The position numbers and the translations under genes were made by a program. A stretch of DNA of 64,000 nucleotides from Phycisphaerae bacterium (GTDB taxonomy: Bacteria; Planctomycetota; Phycisphaerae; Phycisphaerales; UBA1924). The notes beneath the pieces are model-generated. The model was not told the DNA's origin and did not search any database. It saw only the letters and a list, made by a program, of their open reading frames with translations. The stretch lies in the NCBI GenBank assembly GCA_016793805.1, contig JAEUIZ010000015.1, forward strand, positions 1 through 64,000. The letters are read 5' to 3'. This document shows, in pieces, positions 42,065-50,564 of the stretch; the first letter of the stretch is position 1; each line of letters begins with the position of its first letter.

Positions 42065-43041
42065 GCGCCATGCCCCCCGATCGCTCGGCTCAGGCGACGG
42101 AGCATCGGCATCCGCGCTCCGGCCGCCTGCACGAGTTGACCCCGACCCAATGCGTGGCGCTCCTGCACGAGGCCGACCGCGAGGCCGTTGAGGCGGTCGG
42201 ACGGATCGGCCCCGCCATCGCGCGATTCGTCGAGGCGATCCTGCCGGGGTTCGAGGCGGGCGGGCGGCTGGTCTACATCGGCGCGGGCACCTCGGGGCGG
42301 CTGGGCGTGCTCGACGCCTCGGAAGCCCCGCCGACCTTCTGCGTCGAGCCGGGGCGGATCGTCGGGATCATCGCGGGCGGCGACGCGGCCCTTCGGCGGT
42401 CGAGCGAGGGGAAGGAGGACAATCCGATCGGCGCGGCGGCGGACCTGGACGCGCTGCACCTCGGGCCGCATGACGCCGTGCTCGGGATCGCCGCGGGCGG
42501 TACCACGCCCTACGTGCTCGGCGCGATCCGGCTGGCTCGCGAGCGCGGCGCGGGCGTGACGGGGCTGCTGGCGTGCGCCGAGCCGGGCACGGGGGGAGGC
42601 GCCGGCGAGCACGCGGAACGGGTCGCGTCGTGGCGCGAGGCGTGCGACCACCTGATCGTGTGCCAGACCGGGCCCGAGGTGCTCACGGGCTCGACGCGGC
42701 TGAAGGCCGGGACGGCGACAAAACTGGTGCTCAACGCGATCTCGACGACCCTGATGGTGCGCACGGGTCGGGTCTACGAGAACCTGATGGTGGACGTGCG
42801 CGCGACCAACGACAAACTCAAGGACCGGGCCGCGCGGATCGTGGGGATGCTCACGGGCCTCGATCGGTCCGCGGCGTTCGTGTTGCTCGAGCGCGCGGGC
42901 TGGGCCGTCAAGCCCGCGGTCGTCATGCACCGGCTCGGCGTCCCGCGCGAGGAGGCGGAGCGCCGGCTCGCGGCGGCGCGGGGTCGGCTCGGGGACGTGT
43001 TGGAGGCGAAGCGGACCACCACGGACGACGCGCGAGGCTGA
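42061..43041 (+). CDS. murQ: N-acetylmuramic acid 6-phosphate etherase
   Basis: MurQ removes the lactyl ether from MurNAc-6-phosphate, giving GlcNAc-6-phosphate and D-lactate. The 326-residue SIS-domain protein has GGRLVYIGAGTSGRLGVLDA, the catalytic-region EAPPTFC, GIIAGGDAALRRSSEGKED, GIAAGGTTPYVLGA and GPEVLTGSTRLKAGTATKLV, all diagnostic. Starts at ATG 42061 within anmK's stop. Together the pair routes anhydro-MurNAc back to amino-sugar metabolism. Confidence 0.96.
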   Translation: MSAMPPDRSAQATEHRHPRSGRLHELTPTQCVALLHEADREAVEAVGRIGPAIARFVEAILPGFEAGGRLVYIGAGTSGRLGVLDASEAPPTFCVEPGRIVGIIAGGDAALRRSSEGKEDNPIGAAADLDALHLGPHDAVLGIAAGGTTPYVLGAIRLARERGAGVTGLLACAEPGTGGGAGEHAERVASWREACDHLIVCQTGPEVLTGSTRLKAGTATKLVLNAISTTLMVRTGRVYENLMVDVRATNDKLKDRAARIVGMLTGLDRSAAFVLLERAGWAVKPAVVMHRLGVPREEAERRLAAARGRLGDVLEAKRTTTDDARG

Positions 43042-43070
43042 GGCGGCGAGGCGTAATGGGAGGATCGGCG

Positions 43071-43481
43071 ATGAGGCGAGCGACAATCATTCGAGCAGCG
43101 CTCATTGGCATGGTCGCAGCGGTCGGGCTGGCGGGGTGTCGAGGCGGGCCGAGCGCGGACGAGGTGCTGAACGCCCCCCAGGTCGTCCACCATGTCGTGT
43201 TCTTTGTGCTCAAGGACAAGTCGCGGGCGGCCGAACTGGCGGCAGACTGCGTGGGGCTGCGCGCGGTGCCGGGCGTGGTGGCGGCGTGGGCAGGCCCCCC
43301 GTTCGACTCCGGCCGGGCGACGGTGGACAAGTCCTATGACGTCGGGTTCTACATCGGGTTCGCCGACGCGGGCGCGTACGCCGGGTATGTGGAACACCCG
43401 CTGCACCAAGCGCTGCTGAAGAAGTGGCGGCCCGCCTTGGAGCAGATCGTGGTTCGAGACATCCGCGCCGAAGCGCGTTAG
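43071..43481 (+). CDS. Dabb (stress-response alpha-beta barrel) domain lipoprotein
   Basis: A 136-residue lipoprotein: signal peptide MRRATIIRAALIGMVAAVG with lipobox LAGC. The mature part is a Dabb domain: VVHHVVFFVLKDKSRAAELA, the VPGVVAAWAGPPF strand, YDVGFYIGFADAGAYAGYVE and HPLHQALLKKW. Dabb proteins are dimeric ferredoxin-like folds of mixed function. GGGAGG lies 8-13 bases before ATG 43071; the in-frame ATG five codons earlier is less likely. It follows murQ by 29 bases. Confidence 0.82.
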   Translation: MRRATIIRAALIGMVAAVGLAGCRGGPSADEVLNAPQVVHHVVFFVLKDKSRAAELAADCVGLRAVPGVVAAWAGPPFDSGRATVDKSYDVGFYIGFADAGAYAGYVEHPLHQALLKKWRPALEQIVVRDIRAEAR

Positions 43482-43534
43482 GTTGATGGCCGGGTTGGGT
43501 TGTGTTCCTCGCTTCCCGAGTGGCTCGAATCTGG

Positions 43535-43540
43535 TATGCT
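43535..43540 (+). promoter_or_regulatory. -10 box TATGCT of the pseudopilin/two-component cluster
   Basis: TATGCT, preceded by TGG as in an extended -10. Predicted transcription start near 43547, which rules out the upstream GTG 43502 as the pseudopilin start. Confidence 0.4.
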
Positions 43541-43606
43541 AGTGGTGTCTCGGGGGGGTTCTTGCGGTCTGACGAAAGGTCGAGCACGAACGCGATCGAG
43601 ACGAGT

Positions 43607-44374
43607 GTGTGGAAGCGCACGGCCCGCGGGTTCACGCTCGTGGAGTTGTTGGTTTCCATCGCGATCGTGGCGACGCTGCTGGCGATCCTCCTGCCGGCGC
43701 TCGGATACACGGTGGGCTCGGCGCGGAAGTTCCGGTGCCAGATCTCGCTGCGGAGTGTGGCGTTCGACTTCGGGGTGTTCGCGGACGACCAGTTGCACGG
43801 GGACCGCGGACACGACACGCGGGACCTGGGCCGATCGCGGTTCCGCGTCGAGACGTTCCAGGAGAGCCAATACGGCTTGGACGAGTTCTGGCGGTGGAAC
43901 GGCCCGACGACGCAGACGCTCCCGGACGCGAACAAGAACGACCCGATGCGATGCGCGAGCGTGCGCGGGCAGATCACGCTGCACAACAACACGCCGTGCT
44001 CGCAGGGCGCCATCACGCCCGCGGCCAACGTCTCATACGCGTTCAACATGCGGCTGCATGCGGCGGAGGTCGCGGGCCCGACGGGGCAACTCGGCCTGTC
44101 GCCCGTGTCGCTCACGAGCGCGATCCTCGAGCACGGGCGGGTGCCGCTGGCGTGGGACGTGGACGGCGCCCGGGCGAGCGCGGCCGGGGCGGGCCCCGTG
44201 TTCGGCGCGCCGGGGCTTGGCGGGTCCGGGCCCTATGCCTCGGGCATGTTCTGGCATCCATCGAAGCGGCACAACGGCACGGTGAACGTCGCGTTCCTCG
44301 ATGGATCGGTCAGCGCGTCATCGGACCCGCGGGCCGAGCCGGGCTGGGATTGGTCGTTCCAGCCGGTGCGGTGA
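43607..44374 (+). CDS. Type II pseudopilin-like protein with H-X9-DG motif
   Basis: A 255-residue prepilin-like protein. The class III signal is RTARG|FTLVELLVSIAIVATL, cut after Gly by a prepilin peptidase. The C-terminal part has HNGTVNVAFLDG, the H-X9-DG motif of planctomycetal processing-associated pseudopilins. The rest (with RKFRCQISLRSVAFDFGVFA) matches the very expanded G-protein-like family of planctomycetes. GTG 43607 gives an 8-residue leader. TTG 43562 is possible; GTG 43502 lies upstream of the predicted promoter start. Followed after 1 base by the histidine kinase gene. Confidence 0.82.
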   Translation: MWKRTARGFTLVELLVSIAIVATLLAILLPALGYTVGSARKFRCQISLRSVAFDFGVFADDQLHGDRGHDTRDLGRSRFRVETFQESQYGLDEFWRWNGPTTQTLPDANKNDPMRCASVRGQITLHNNTPCSQGAITPAANVSYAFNMRLHAAEVAGPTGQLGLSPVSLTSAILEHGRVPLAWDVDGARASAAGAGPVFGAPGLGGSGPYASGMFWHPSKRHNGTVNVAFLDGSVSASSDPRAEPGWDWSFQPVR

Positions 44375-44375
44375 G

Positions 44376-46022
44376 ATGGACGCGACGCGATCGCGACGCG
44401 GGATGACGCTGCTCCGAAAGTTCGGCGTGCTGCTGGGCGGGCTGGCGCTCATCGTGGTCGTCAGCCTGGGGTCGGCGGTGTGGGCCGTGGGCGTCCACCA
44501 GCAGGAACTCGCGCAGCCGCTGTCGAGCATCCACACGGTCCTGGGCGACCTGAATCGGATCAAGCGTGCCATCGCCGAGTTGGGGTCGCTCGTGCCCGCG
44601 CCCCGCCCAAGCCCGATTCCCTGGGCCGCGCCGGCGGACGAGACGATCGACACGGAGCAGCGCATCCGAGAACTCTCCTCGGAAGTGCGCGCACGGCTGG
44701 AGCGGCTCAAGGACACCGGCGTCTTCAACGCCCAATCCGGGATCAGCACGGTGCGCAACCTCGAGGGACGCGTCCGCGACGCGCTGGAGCGGGTCGAGCG
44801 GTGGCGCGCGGCCCGCGAGCCCGAGGCCGCTGCCGAGTCGCACGAGGCCCTTTTCGCCATCCACGAACTGGTCGAGCGCAACGAGGCGAAGATGCTCGAG
44901 GACGCGCGGGTCGCCGTCCGCTACGGGCGCGACGTCCGCGCCATGGTCATGGTGGTCATCGCCGCTTCGCTGGTGGCGGTGCTGCTAGCGGCGGGGCTGG
45001 GCCTCACGCTCACGCGGCGGTGGGTCGTGCGCCCGGTCGCCGAACTCCGAGCCGCGACCGAGCGCCTCGCCGCGGGCGACTTCTCGCATCGCGTCCCCGT
45101 CGTCGGTCGCGACGAACTCGCCCTCCTCAGCGCCGAGGTCAACCACATGGCCGGGATGATCTCCGCCATGCAGGAGGAACGAGTCGAGCGTGAACGCCTG
45201 GCGGCGGTGGGGGAGATGGTCCGCCGACTGGCGCACAACCTGCGGAATCCGCTCGCGGGCATCCGTAGCCTCGCCGAACTCGCTCGGGCCGATCTCCCCG
45301 CGGGCTCGCCCACACGCGAGAATCAGGATCGGATCGTCCAGACCGTGGACCGCTTCGAGCGCTGGCTTCGAGACCTCCTCTCGGCCACCAGCCCGCTGGT
45401 GGTCCAGCCCGTCGAGGGCGAGGTGGGCTCCTGGCTCGCCGCCTCGGTCGAGGCGCTCCGCCCCATGGCCTCGGACAAGAAGATCGAACTCTCGGTGGAC
45501 GCAACCGGGGCGCCGGCGCGGGCCTGGTTCGACCCCCGGCACATGGAGCAGGTGGTGGTGGCGCTGGTCACCAACGCGATCCAAGCCTCCCCGCCCGCGG
45601 GCCGAGTACGCGTCGAGGCGAGCGCGATGCCACCCCCACCCCCCGAGGTCGGCGGGGAGGCCTGGTGGTGGGAGGTGCGGGTCATGGACGAGGGCCCGGG
45701 CGTTGGCGAAGGATTGTCCGATAAGATTTTTCGACCATACTTCACGACCAAGCGCGACGGCAGCGGCATCGGTCTTGCACTCGTCAAGCAAGTGGCGGAG
45801 CAGCACGGCGGCCGCGTCTCCGTGGAACCGGGGAGAATGGCCAACGGAAAGGGCCCTGGAGCAACATTCGTGCTTCGGCTGCCGGTGAAGCCGAAGGAAC
45901 TGGCCAAACCTGGCCAGCGCGCGGGCGAAATCGGAGGTGTCGGTGGCGAGGATTCTGGTGGTCGAGGACGAGGCGAACCTGCGGTACTCGATCCGCCAGG
46001 CGCTGTCGCGCGCCGGCCATGA
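44376..46022 (+). CDS. NtrB-like sensor histidine kinase with HAMP domain
   Basis: A 548-residue membrane kinase. Two membrane segments (about 13-33 and 190-210) flank an exported helical sensor; HAMP follows (RWVVRPVAELRAATERLAAG). The H-box is AVGEMVRRLAHNLRNPLAGI and the ATPase has VVALVTNAIQASPPAGRV, DEGPGVGEGLSDKIFRPYFT and GSGIGLALVKQVAEQHGG. It should phosphorylate the NtrC-type regulator encoded next. The last 27 codons run into that gene in another frame, an overlap of 80 bases; the C-terminal tail is Gly/Arg-rich and non-conserved. ATG 44376 lies 1 base after the pseudopilin stop. Confidence 0.9.
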   Translation: MDATRSRRGMTLLRKFGVLLGGLALIVVVSLGSAVWAVGVHQQELAQPLSSIHTVLGDLNRIKRAIAELGSLVPAPRPSPIPWAAPADETIDTEQRIRELSSEVRARLERLKDTGVFNAQSGISTVRNLEGRVRDALERVERWRAAREPEAAAESHEALFAIHELVERNEAKMLEDARVAVRYGRDVRAMVMVVIAASLVAVLLAAGLGLTLTRRWVVRPVAELRAATERLAAGDFSHRVPVVGRDELALLSAEVNHMAGMISAMQEERVERERLAAVGEMVRRLAHNLRNPLAGIRSLAELARADLPAGSPTRENQDRIVQTVDRFERWLRDLLSATSPLVVQPVEGEVGSWLAASVEALRPMASDKKIELSVDATGAPARAWFDPRHMEQVVVALVTNAIQASPPAGRVRVEASAMPPPPPEVGGEAWWWEVRVMDEGPGVGEGLSDKIFRPYFTTKRDGSGIGLALVKQVAEQHGGRVSVEPGRMANGKGPGATFVLRLPVKPKELAKPGQRAGEIGGVGGEDSGGRGRGEPAVLDPPGAVARRP

Positions 46023-47430
46023 GGTCGTCGAGTCGGGCTCAGCCCACGGCGCCTGGGAAGAGCACAAGAAGTCGGACTTCGAGGCGGTCATCACCGACGT
46101 GAACCTCGGTGGCGAGGACGGGATCGATCTGGTGCGCCGGCTTCGCGACGACGGGTACGAGGGCGGGCTGGTGGTCGTGACGGGGTTCGGGACCGTCGAG
46201 AGCGCGGTCTCGGCCATGAAACTCGGGGCGGACGACTACCTCCAGAAGCCCATCAGCCTCGAAGAACTCGTGATGCTCGTGGATCGCCTGCTGGACAATC
46301 GGCGGGTGCGCAAGCGGCTGAGCCTCTATCAGCGCATGGAATCCGTTCGGGAGCGGGACTGGGGGATCGTGGGCAAGAGCCAGGCCTGGCTGGAAACCCT
46401 GCGGGTCTCGGAGCGAATGGCGCAGGCACCCGTTCGTCGTGGCGCGGGTCTGCCGACCATCCTGATCTTGGGCGAGACGGGTACCGGCAAGGGGCTGATC
46501 GCTCGGTACATCCATCACTGCGGGCATCGGCAGGGCGGCGGCGGGACGAGCGCTGGGGGGCCGGGGGGAGCGCCGTTCGTGCATGTGAACTGCTCGGCCC
46601 TGCCCCCGAGCCTGGTGGAATCGGAGTTGTTCGGGCACGAGAAGGGTGCGTTTACGGACGCGAAGAGCCACCGGGCGGGGCTGTTCGAGATGGCCGAGGG
46701 CGGGACGATTTTCTTGGACGAGATCGGCGACATGCCGTTGGATCTCCAGGCGAAGATTCTGACGGTGGTGGAGGATGGGGTGTTCCGGCGGGTGGGGGGG
46801 ACGCGGGACAAGACGGTGAGTGCGCGGATTGTCGCGGCGACGAACCAGCCATTAGAGGTTCGAGCGGAGAAAGGGCTGTTCAGGCGTGATCTTTTGTATA
46901 GACTGAATGCGCTGACGGTGCGGATACCGCCTTTGCGCGAGCGAGGTGAGGACGCGGTGCTGATCGCCGAGGCCATGCTGGAGCGGTTCTCTCGCGAGTA
47001 CGGGCGAGCGACGCCTCGTCTGAGCGAGGGATGCCGCCAGGCGATCGGGGCGTACCAGTGGCCCGGCAACGTGCGCGAGTTGATCAACATGGCGCAGCGC
47101 GTGGCGATGCTCAGCGACGCGGACGAGGTGGAGCCGGAGGACATGGGCCTGGCGTCGGTGCCGGCGGCGCGTGAGGACGCGGCGGAACCGCCCGCGCCCT
47201 CGACGGAGGCGACGCCGCCGGCGGTTCGCGACGGGCTGACGTTCGACTTCGATCGCGGGATCTGTCGGGCCGATGAGGTCGAGCGCGAGTTGATCGTGCA
47301 GGCGTTGCGGAGGACGCGCGGGAACGTGACCCGGGCGGCGAAACTGATCGGGATGCAGCGGAGCAGTTTCCGCTATCGCATCGAGCGGTTCGGGCTCTCA
47401 GGGCTGGTGCAGGAGATCGCGCAGCAATGA
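45943..47430 (+). CDS. NtrC-family sigma-54-dependent response regulator
   Basis: A 495-residue regulator: receiver domain (ILVVEDEANLRYSIRQALSR, phospho-Asp in VITDVNLGGEDG, Lys in DYLQKPISL), AAA+ domain with Walker A GETGTGKGL, ELFGHEKGAFTDAKSHRAGL (the sigma-54 loop reads GAFTDA), Walker B GGTIFLDEIGDM and the R-finger region FRRDLLYRLN, and a Fis-type helix-turn-helix (RTRGNVTRAAKLIGMQRSSF). A Gly-rich insertion interrupts the region after Walker A. GTG 45943 is favoured over 45937 because GGAGG ends 5 bases before it. Pseudopilin neighbour suggests a PilR-like role. Confidence 0.92.
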   Translation: MARILVVEDEANLRYSIRQALSRAGHEVVESGSAHGAWEEHKKSDFEAVITDVNLGGEDGIDLVRRLRDDGYEGGLVVVTGFGTVESAVSAMKLGADDYLQKPISLEELVMLVDRLLDNRRVRKRLSLYQRMESVRERDWGIVGKSQAWLETLRVSERMAQAPVRRGAGLPTILILGETGTGKGLIARYIHHCGHRQGGGGTSAGGPGGAPFVHVNCSALPPSLVESELFGHEKGAFTDAKSHRAGLFEMAEGGTIFLDEIGDMPLDLQAKILTVVEDGVFRRVGGTRDKTVSARIVAATNQPLEVRAEKGLFRRDLLYRLNALTVRIPPLRERGEDAVLIAEAMLERFSREYGRATPRLSEGCRQAIGAYQWPGNVRELINMAQRVAMLSDADEVEPEDMGLASVPAAREDAAEPPAPSTEATPPAVRDGLTFDFDRGICRADEVERELIVQALRRTRGNVTRAAKLIGMQRSSFRYRIERFGLSGLVQEIAQQ

Positions 47431-48929
47431 ACCGGCGCGAGGCCAGTTCGGGTGCGTGGGGGTTACGGCGAGGAGCGCTGGCGGCGTGGCTGAGTCTGGC
47501 GTCGGCGGCGCTGGGCGACAACCCGTTCCTGACGTGGATCGACTTCAAGGGCGACGCGACGACCCGGCGGACGGACGCAAGCGGGACGGGAACGATCAGC
47601 CCGGCGAGCGTGTGGCCGGACGTGGTGCGCGTGTCGGTCGGCGGCTGGCAGACGCCAACCCCGACGACGGACCCGTATTTCGGGAACTACGTGCAGGGCG
47701 CTTCGGCGAACCTGTTCCGGCTGGACGTGGTGTTCGCGGGGCTGGTGAACCCGCCGGGGCGGCTGGGCGATCCCGGCGAGGGCGAGTACCTGCCGTATGA
47801 GTTCGGTCCGAGCCCGGTGTACGGGTTCATCGAGATCGACATGGACCGCGACAAGAACACGGGCGGGGAGTTGACCGGGGCGTCTCTGCGCTACCTGGCG
47901 AACGTGTCGCGGTTCGGGCGAGTGCCGTATGGCTCGATCGCGGCGCGTGTGCCGGTGACGGGGCGCGACGTGGACGCGGACTTTTTCACGCCGCCGCAGT
48001 TCGAGCGGTCGGGCGCGGACTTCGCGCTGACGTTCTGCGGGTGCTGGGGCGTGACGGTGGTGAGTGAGGGCGGGAACGGGAACGGGGTGTTCGAGGCGGG
48101 CGAGACGTGGCTGGTGCGGGGTCGGTTCTTCCAGCGCTCGGGAGGCTATCGGCTGGCGAGTTTCATGTTCGGTGGGAGCCAGTCGGGGCTCTACGACCCG
48201 ATGTCCACGATCCGGTTTAGCCACGACATGGCGGCGAACGAGACGACGGTGACGCTGGTGTGGGCGCTCAAGCCGGCGGGGGCCGGTGCCCTGGCGGGGC
48301 AGGCGGCGCAGCCGGTGAACTACTCGGCACTGGACCAGGTATCGGTGCAGGAGGGCTTGCAGGATCTGATCGACTACGCCGACACGCACACGCTCAGCGG
48401 GCCGACGGGGGTGCTGGCGGATCGGTGGCGCGGGCGGAGCGTGCAGCAGTCGCTCGATCCGACGGATTGGGAGATCACGGCCCTGGTGGGGACGGCGTTC
48501 GAGCAACCGACGGACGGGTTGTACGTCTGGACGGACACCGGCTTCGAGACGGCAGGAGACGTCGAAGGCGATGGAATCGCGGATGCTGAGGATCGTGGAA
48601 AGGTGCAGGCGTTCCTCGACGCGAACGACGGTGGGCCGTTCGACCTGGATGGTCGCGAGTTTGAGAACGGATCGGTGGGGGTGGGGAACGCGGGGCCGAA
48701 CTTCTGCCTGTATGACGTGGACGGTGACGGGGTCGTCAATCTTCTCGACGTTCGGCTGTACTGCGTCGGTGATTTCAACCGCGACGGGCTGTTCAACGTG
48801 GTGGACTTCACGATGTTCGGTGCGGCGTATGCGGCGGGAAGCCCCCGGGCAGACATCGACGGGAACGGGCTGCTCAACCTCAACGACTTCGTGAGTTTCG
48901 GGAACGCGTTCGCAGCGGGTTGCCCGTAG
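47427..48929 (+). CDS. Secreted protein with type I dockerin-like domain
   Basis: A 500-residue exported protein whose ATG overlaps the regulator's stop (ATGA). Signal peptide region GALAAWLSLASAALGD. The body is beta-rich and unrecognised, with acidic Asp/Gly segments such as FIEIDMDRDKNTGGE. The C-terminus has EF-hand-like calcium loops DVDGDGVVNLLDV, DFNRDGLFNVVDFT and DIDGNGLLNLNDFV followed by FGNAFAAGCP, a dockerin arrangement. Coupling to the two-component system suggests it is an output or is exported by the same pseudopilin machinery; inference. Confidence 0.8.
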   Translation: MNRREASSGAWGLRRGALAAWLSLASAALGDNPFLTWIDFKGDATTRRTDASGTGTISPASVWPDVVRVSVGGWQTPTPTTDPYFGNYVQGASANLFRLDVVFAGLVNPPGRLGDPGEGEYLPYEFGPSPVYGFIEIDMDRDKNTGGELTGASLRYLANVSRFGRVPYGSIAARVPVTGRDVDADFFTPPQFERSGADFALTFCGCWGVTVVSEGGNGNGVFEAGETWLVRGRFFQRSGGYRLASFMFGGSQSGLYDPMSTIRFSHDMAANETTVTLVWALKPAGAGALAGQAAQPVNYSALDQVSVQEGLQDLIDYADTHTLSGPTGVLADRWRGRSVQQSLDPTDWEITALVGTAFEQPTDGLYVWTDTGFETAGDVEGDGIADAEDRGKVQAFLDANDGGPFDLDGREFENGSVGVGNAGPNFCLYDVDGDGVVNLLDVRLYCVGDFNRDGLFNVVDFTMFGAAYAAGSPRADIDGNGLLNLNDFVSFGNAFAAGCP

Positions 48930-49299
48930 CGGGCGCACGAGCGAGATCGCCTGCCTCTGTGCCCGACGGGCGTCTCCCCTAGGAGGAGGCGCTGGTTTGC
49001 AGGTTGTTCGCATCGCCGGGCGCGGCGGAGGGGCTTGACGCGCGGACGGTTGCGCGGTACACCATGCGCAGCGGAGAGCCGGTGCGAGCGCCAGGCGAGG
49101 TCTATCGCACGAGTGGGTCGGCGTTCGTGGATCGGGAGTGCCGCGTCAGGCGGTGCGTGGTGGGCGAGTCTTGGGATCAACAGGGATTTCGCGCCGGGGC
49201 GCCGGGCGGCGGTCGCGCGGCGATCGGCGATGGTTGCGGAGGCGTCCGGGCCCGCGCGTAGCGGGCACGGAGATCATCCTTTCTGTCTCGGAGGAACAC
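48930..49299 (+). other. Intergenic region with a candidate promoter and long leader
   Basis: 370 bases without a convincing gene. TTGACG (49035-49040), 17 bases and TACACC (49058-49063) look like a sigma-70 promoter for the dockerin gene, leaving a 230-base leader. A short inverted repeat (GCGTCTCC / GGAGGCGC, 49 kb minus about 40) near 48980 may end the preceding transcript but lacks a T-run. I recognise no riboswitch or tRNA in the leader. Confidence 0.4.
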
Positions 49300-50367
49300 A
49301 TGCGTACGAAGACTTGGGGTGCGATCTCGACGACCGCACTGCTCTCGATCTGCGGGCTGGCCCAGGGGCAGTCCTATTCGTTCGAGCCGGCGACCTACAC
49401 CGGCTCGGCGGCGGGCACGCTGCTGACGGGCCAGGACGCCTGGTACCTGCCCGCGGTGGCCAACAGCGGGGACGGGTTCGTCTACACCTATGCCGGCAAC
49501 ACCTACGGGGTGGTCGCGAACCCCAGCGGCGGGTCGCAGTTCGTCGGAGGCGAGTGCAGCACGACCCTCCAGACGTTCGTGCGCATGCAGCACGACATCG
49601 CCTTCACCGAGGGCACGTGGACGATGTCCGCCGACTTCAACGGGCTGTTCTCCACGGTCAACGGCGGAGTCCTGCCGGCCGCGGACAACATCGGGAGTTG
49701 GTCGATGCAGCCCTCGGCGACGGCCCGTTACTTCCAGTTCCTGATGAACTGGGGCTCGGGTGCCGTCGCGGGCATCCTGCAGTGCCCGGGCTGCCCCCCG
49801 CTCACGAACTATGCTCCCACCGGCGACAAGTACCACATCCTCGTCGGATACTTCACCGCCGCGAGCCCGGCCACGATCAGTTTCGAGCCCCCGACGCAGG
49901 ACTGGATGGACCTCTCGACCAACAACTGGTACCGCATCACCGCGAAGTGGAACTTCACCACGGCGCAGTTGCTCGAGGTTTCGATCCGCAACCTCACCGC
50001 GGGCGGCTCGGCGGTCGTGACCGACCTCTCCAGCCGCGGGATGTACCTCTTCGGCGGACCCAGTTCCGTCAACCCGCTCCCGACCGCGATGCGGCTCTTC
50101 ACCGGCAGCCTCGCCTTCGGCAACGTGACCGCCTGGGACAACGTCTCCGTCGGTCCCATGGCGATGGGCCCGTCCTGCTACGCCAACTGCGACAACTCGA
50201 CGATCTTGCCGTTCCTGAACGTCAATGACTTCGTCTGCTTCAACAACAAGTTCGCCGCCGGCGACACCAACGCCAACTGCGACCAGAGCACGATCCCGCC
50301 CGTCCTCAACGTCAACGACTTCATCTGCTTCAACAACGCCTTCGCGGCGGGCTGCTCGGCCCCGTAA
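49300..50367 (+). CDS. Secreted protein with paired GC-type dockerin-like repeats
   Basis: A 355-residue exported protein. GGAGG lies 6-10 bases before ATG 49300; signal peptide MRTKTWGAISTTALLSICGL cut near GQSYS. The body (residues 25-285) looks like a lectin or jelly-roll domain (WTMSADFNGLFSTVNGGVLP, NWYRITAKWNFTTAQLLEVS). The C-terminus holds two repeats, SCYANCDNSTILPFLNVNDF and ANCDQSTIPPVLNVNDFICF, like those of the protein at 10740. Followed by a strong terminator. The tail is probably a surface-anchoring or sorting module. Confidence 0.83.
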   Translation: MRTKTWGAISTTALLSICGLAQGQSYSFEPATYTGSAAGTLLTGQDAWYLPAVANSGDGFVYTYAGNTYGVVANPSGGSQFVGGECSTTLQTFVRMQHDIAFTEGTWTMSADFNGLFSTVNGGVLPAADNIGSWSMQPSATARYFQFLMNWGSGAVAGILQCPGCPPLTNYAPTGDKYHILVGYFTAASPATISFEPPTQDWMDLSTNNWYRITAKWNFTTAQLLEVSIRNLTAGGSAVVTDLSSRGMYLFGGPSSVNPLPTAMRLFTGSLAFGNVTAWDNVSVGPMAMGPSCYANCDNSTILPFLNVNDFVCFNNKFAAGDTNANCDQSTIPPVLNVNDFICFNNAFAAGCSAP

Positions 50368-50391
50368 GGCCCGCGCGGCCCAGTTCCTCTT

Positions 50392-50430
50392 GCGGGCGAC
50401 CCCTCTCGTGGGGGCCGCCCGCTTTCATTT
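50392..50430 (+). terminator. Rho-independent terminator after the dockerin gene
   Basis: GCGGGCGACCCC (50393-50404) pairs with GGGGGCCGCCCGC around a TCTCGT loop, followed by TTTCATTT. Strong G/C stem plus T-rich tail 26 bases after the stop. Confidence 0.75.
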
Positions 50431-50525
50431 GGAGGCCGTTCGTACTCCCGCGAACGCCTCGCCCCGCGGTTCGGAAAGACAGGGAGCAGCGCGGCATCAG
50501 AGTCCGAAAGGAGAGGCGTCGGCGG

Positions 50526-50553
50526 TGCAACCTGTGACCCCCGGGGGGGTACA
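50526..50553 (+). promoter_or_regulatory. Candidate ECF-type promoter of the sigma factor operon
   Basis: TGCAACC (50526-50532), a spacer with CCCCCGGGGGGG, and GGTACA (50548-50553), 11 bases before ATG 50565. The AAC plus GTAC pairing resembles promoters read by ECF sigma factors, so autoregulation is plausible. Confidence 0.45.
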
Positions 50554-50564
50554 AGGGTGCGAGC

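Noticed and set aside
43500-43545. Sigma-54 promoter before the pseudopilin gene
   Set aside because: TGGCTCG followed by GGTATGCT was considered, but the GG-to-GC distance is 14 rather than 10 bases.
43502-43606. Longer pseudopilin starting at GTG 43502
   Set aside because: It would begin upstream of the TATGCT promoter box and give an unusually long leader before the FTLVELL site.
46630-46660. GAFTDA instead of GAFTGA as a loss-of-function mark in the NtrC-type regulator
   Set aside because: The variant occurs in other apparently functional family members, and all other AAA+ motifs are intact.
48930-49299. tRNA, tmRNA or riboswitch in the largest leader
   Set aside because: No cloverleaf, CCA end or known aptamer core was recognised by eye.
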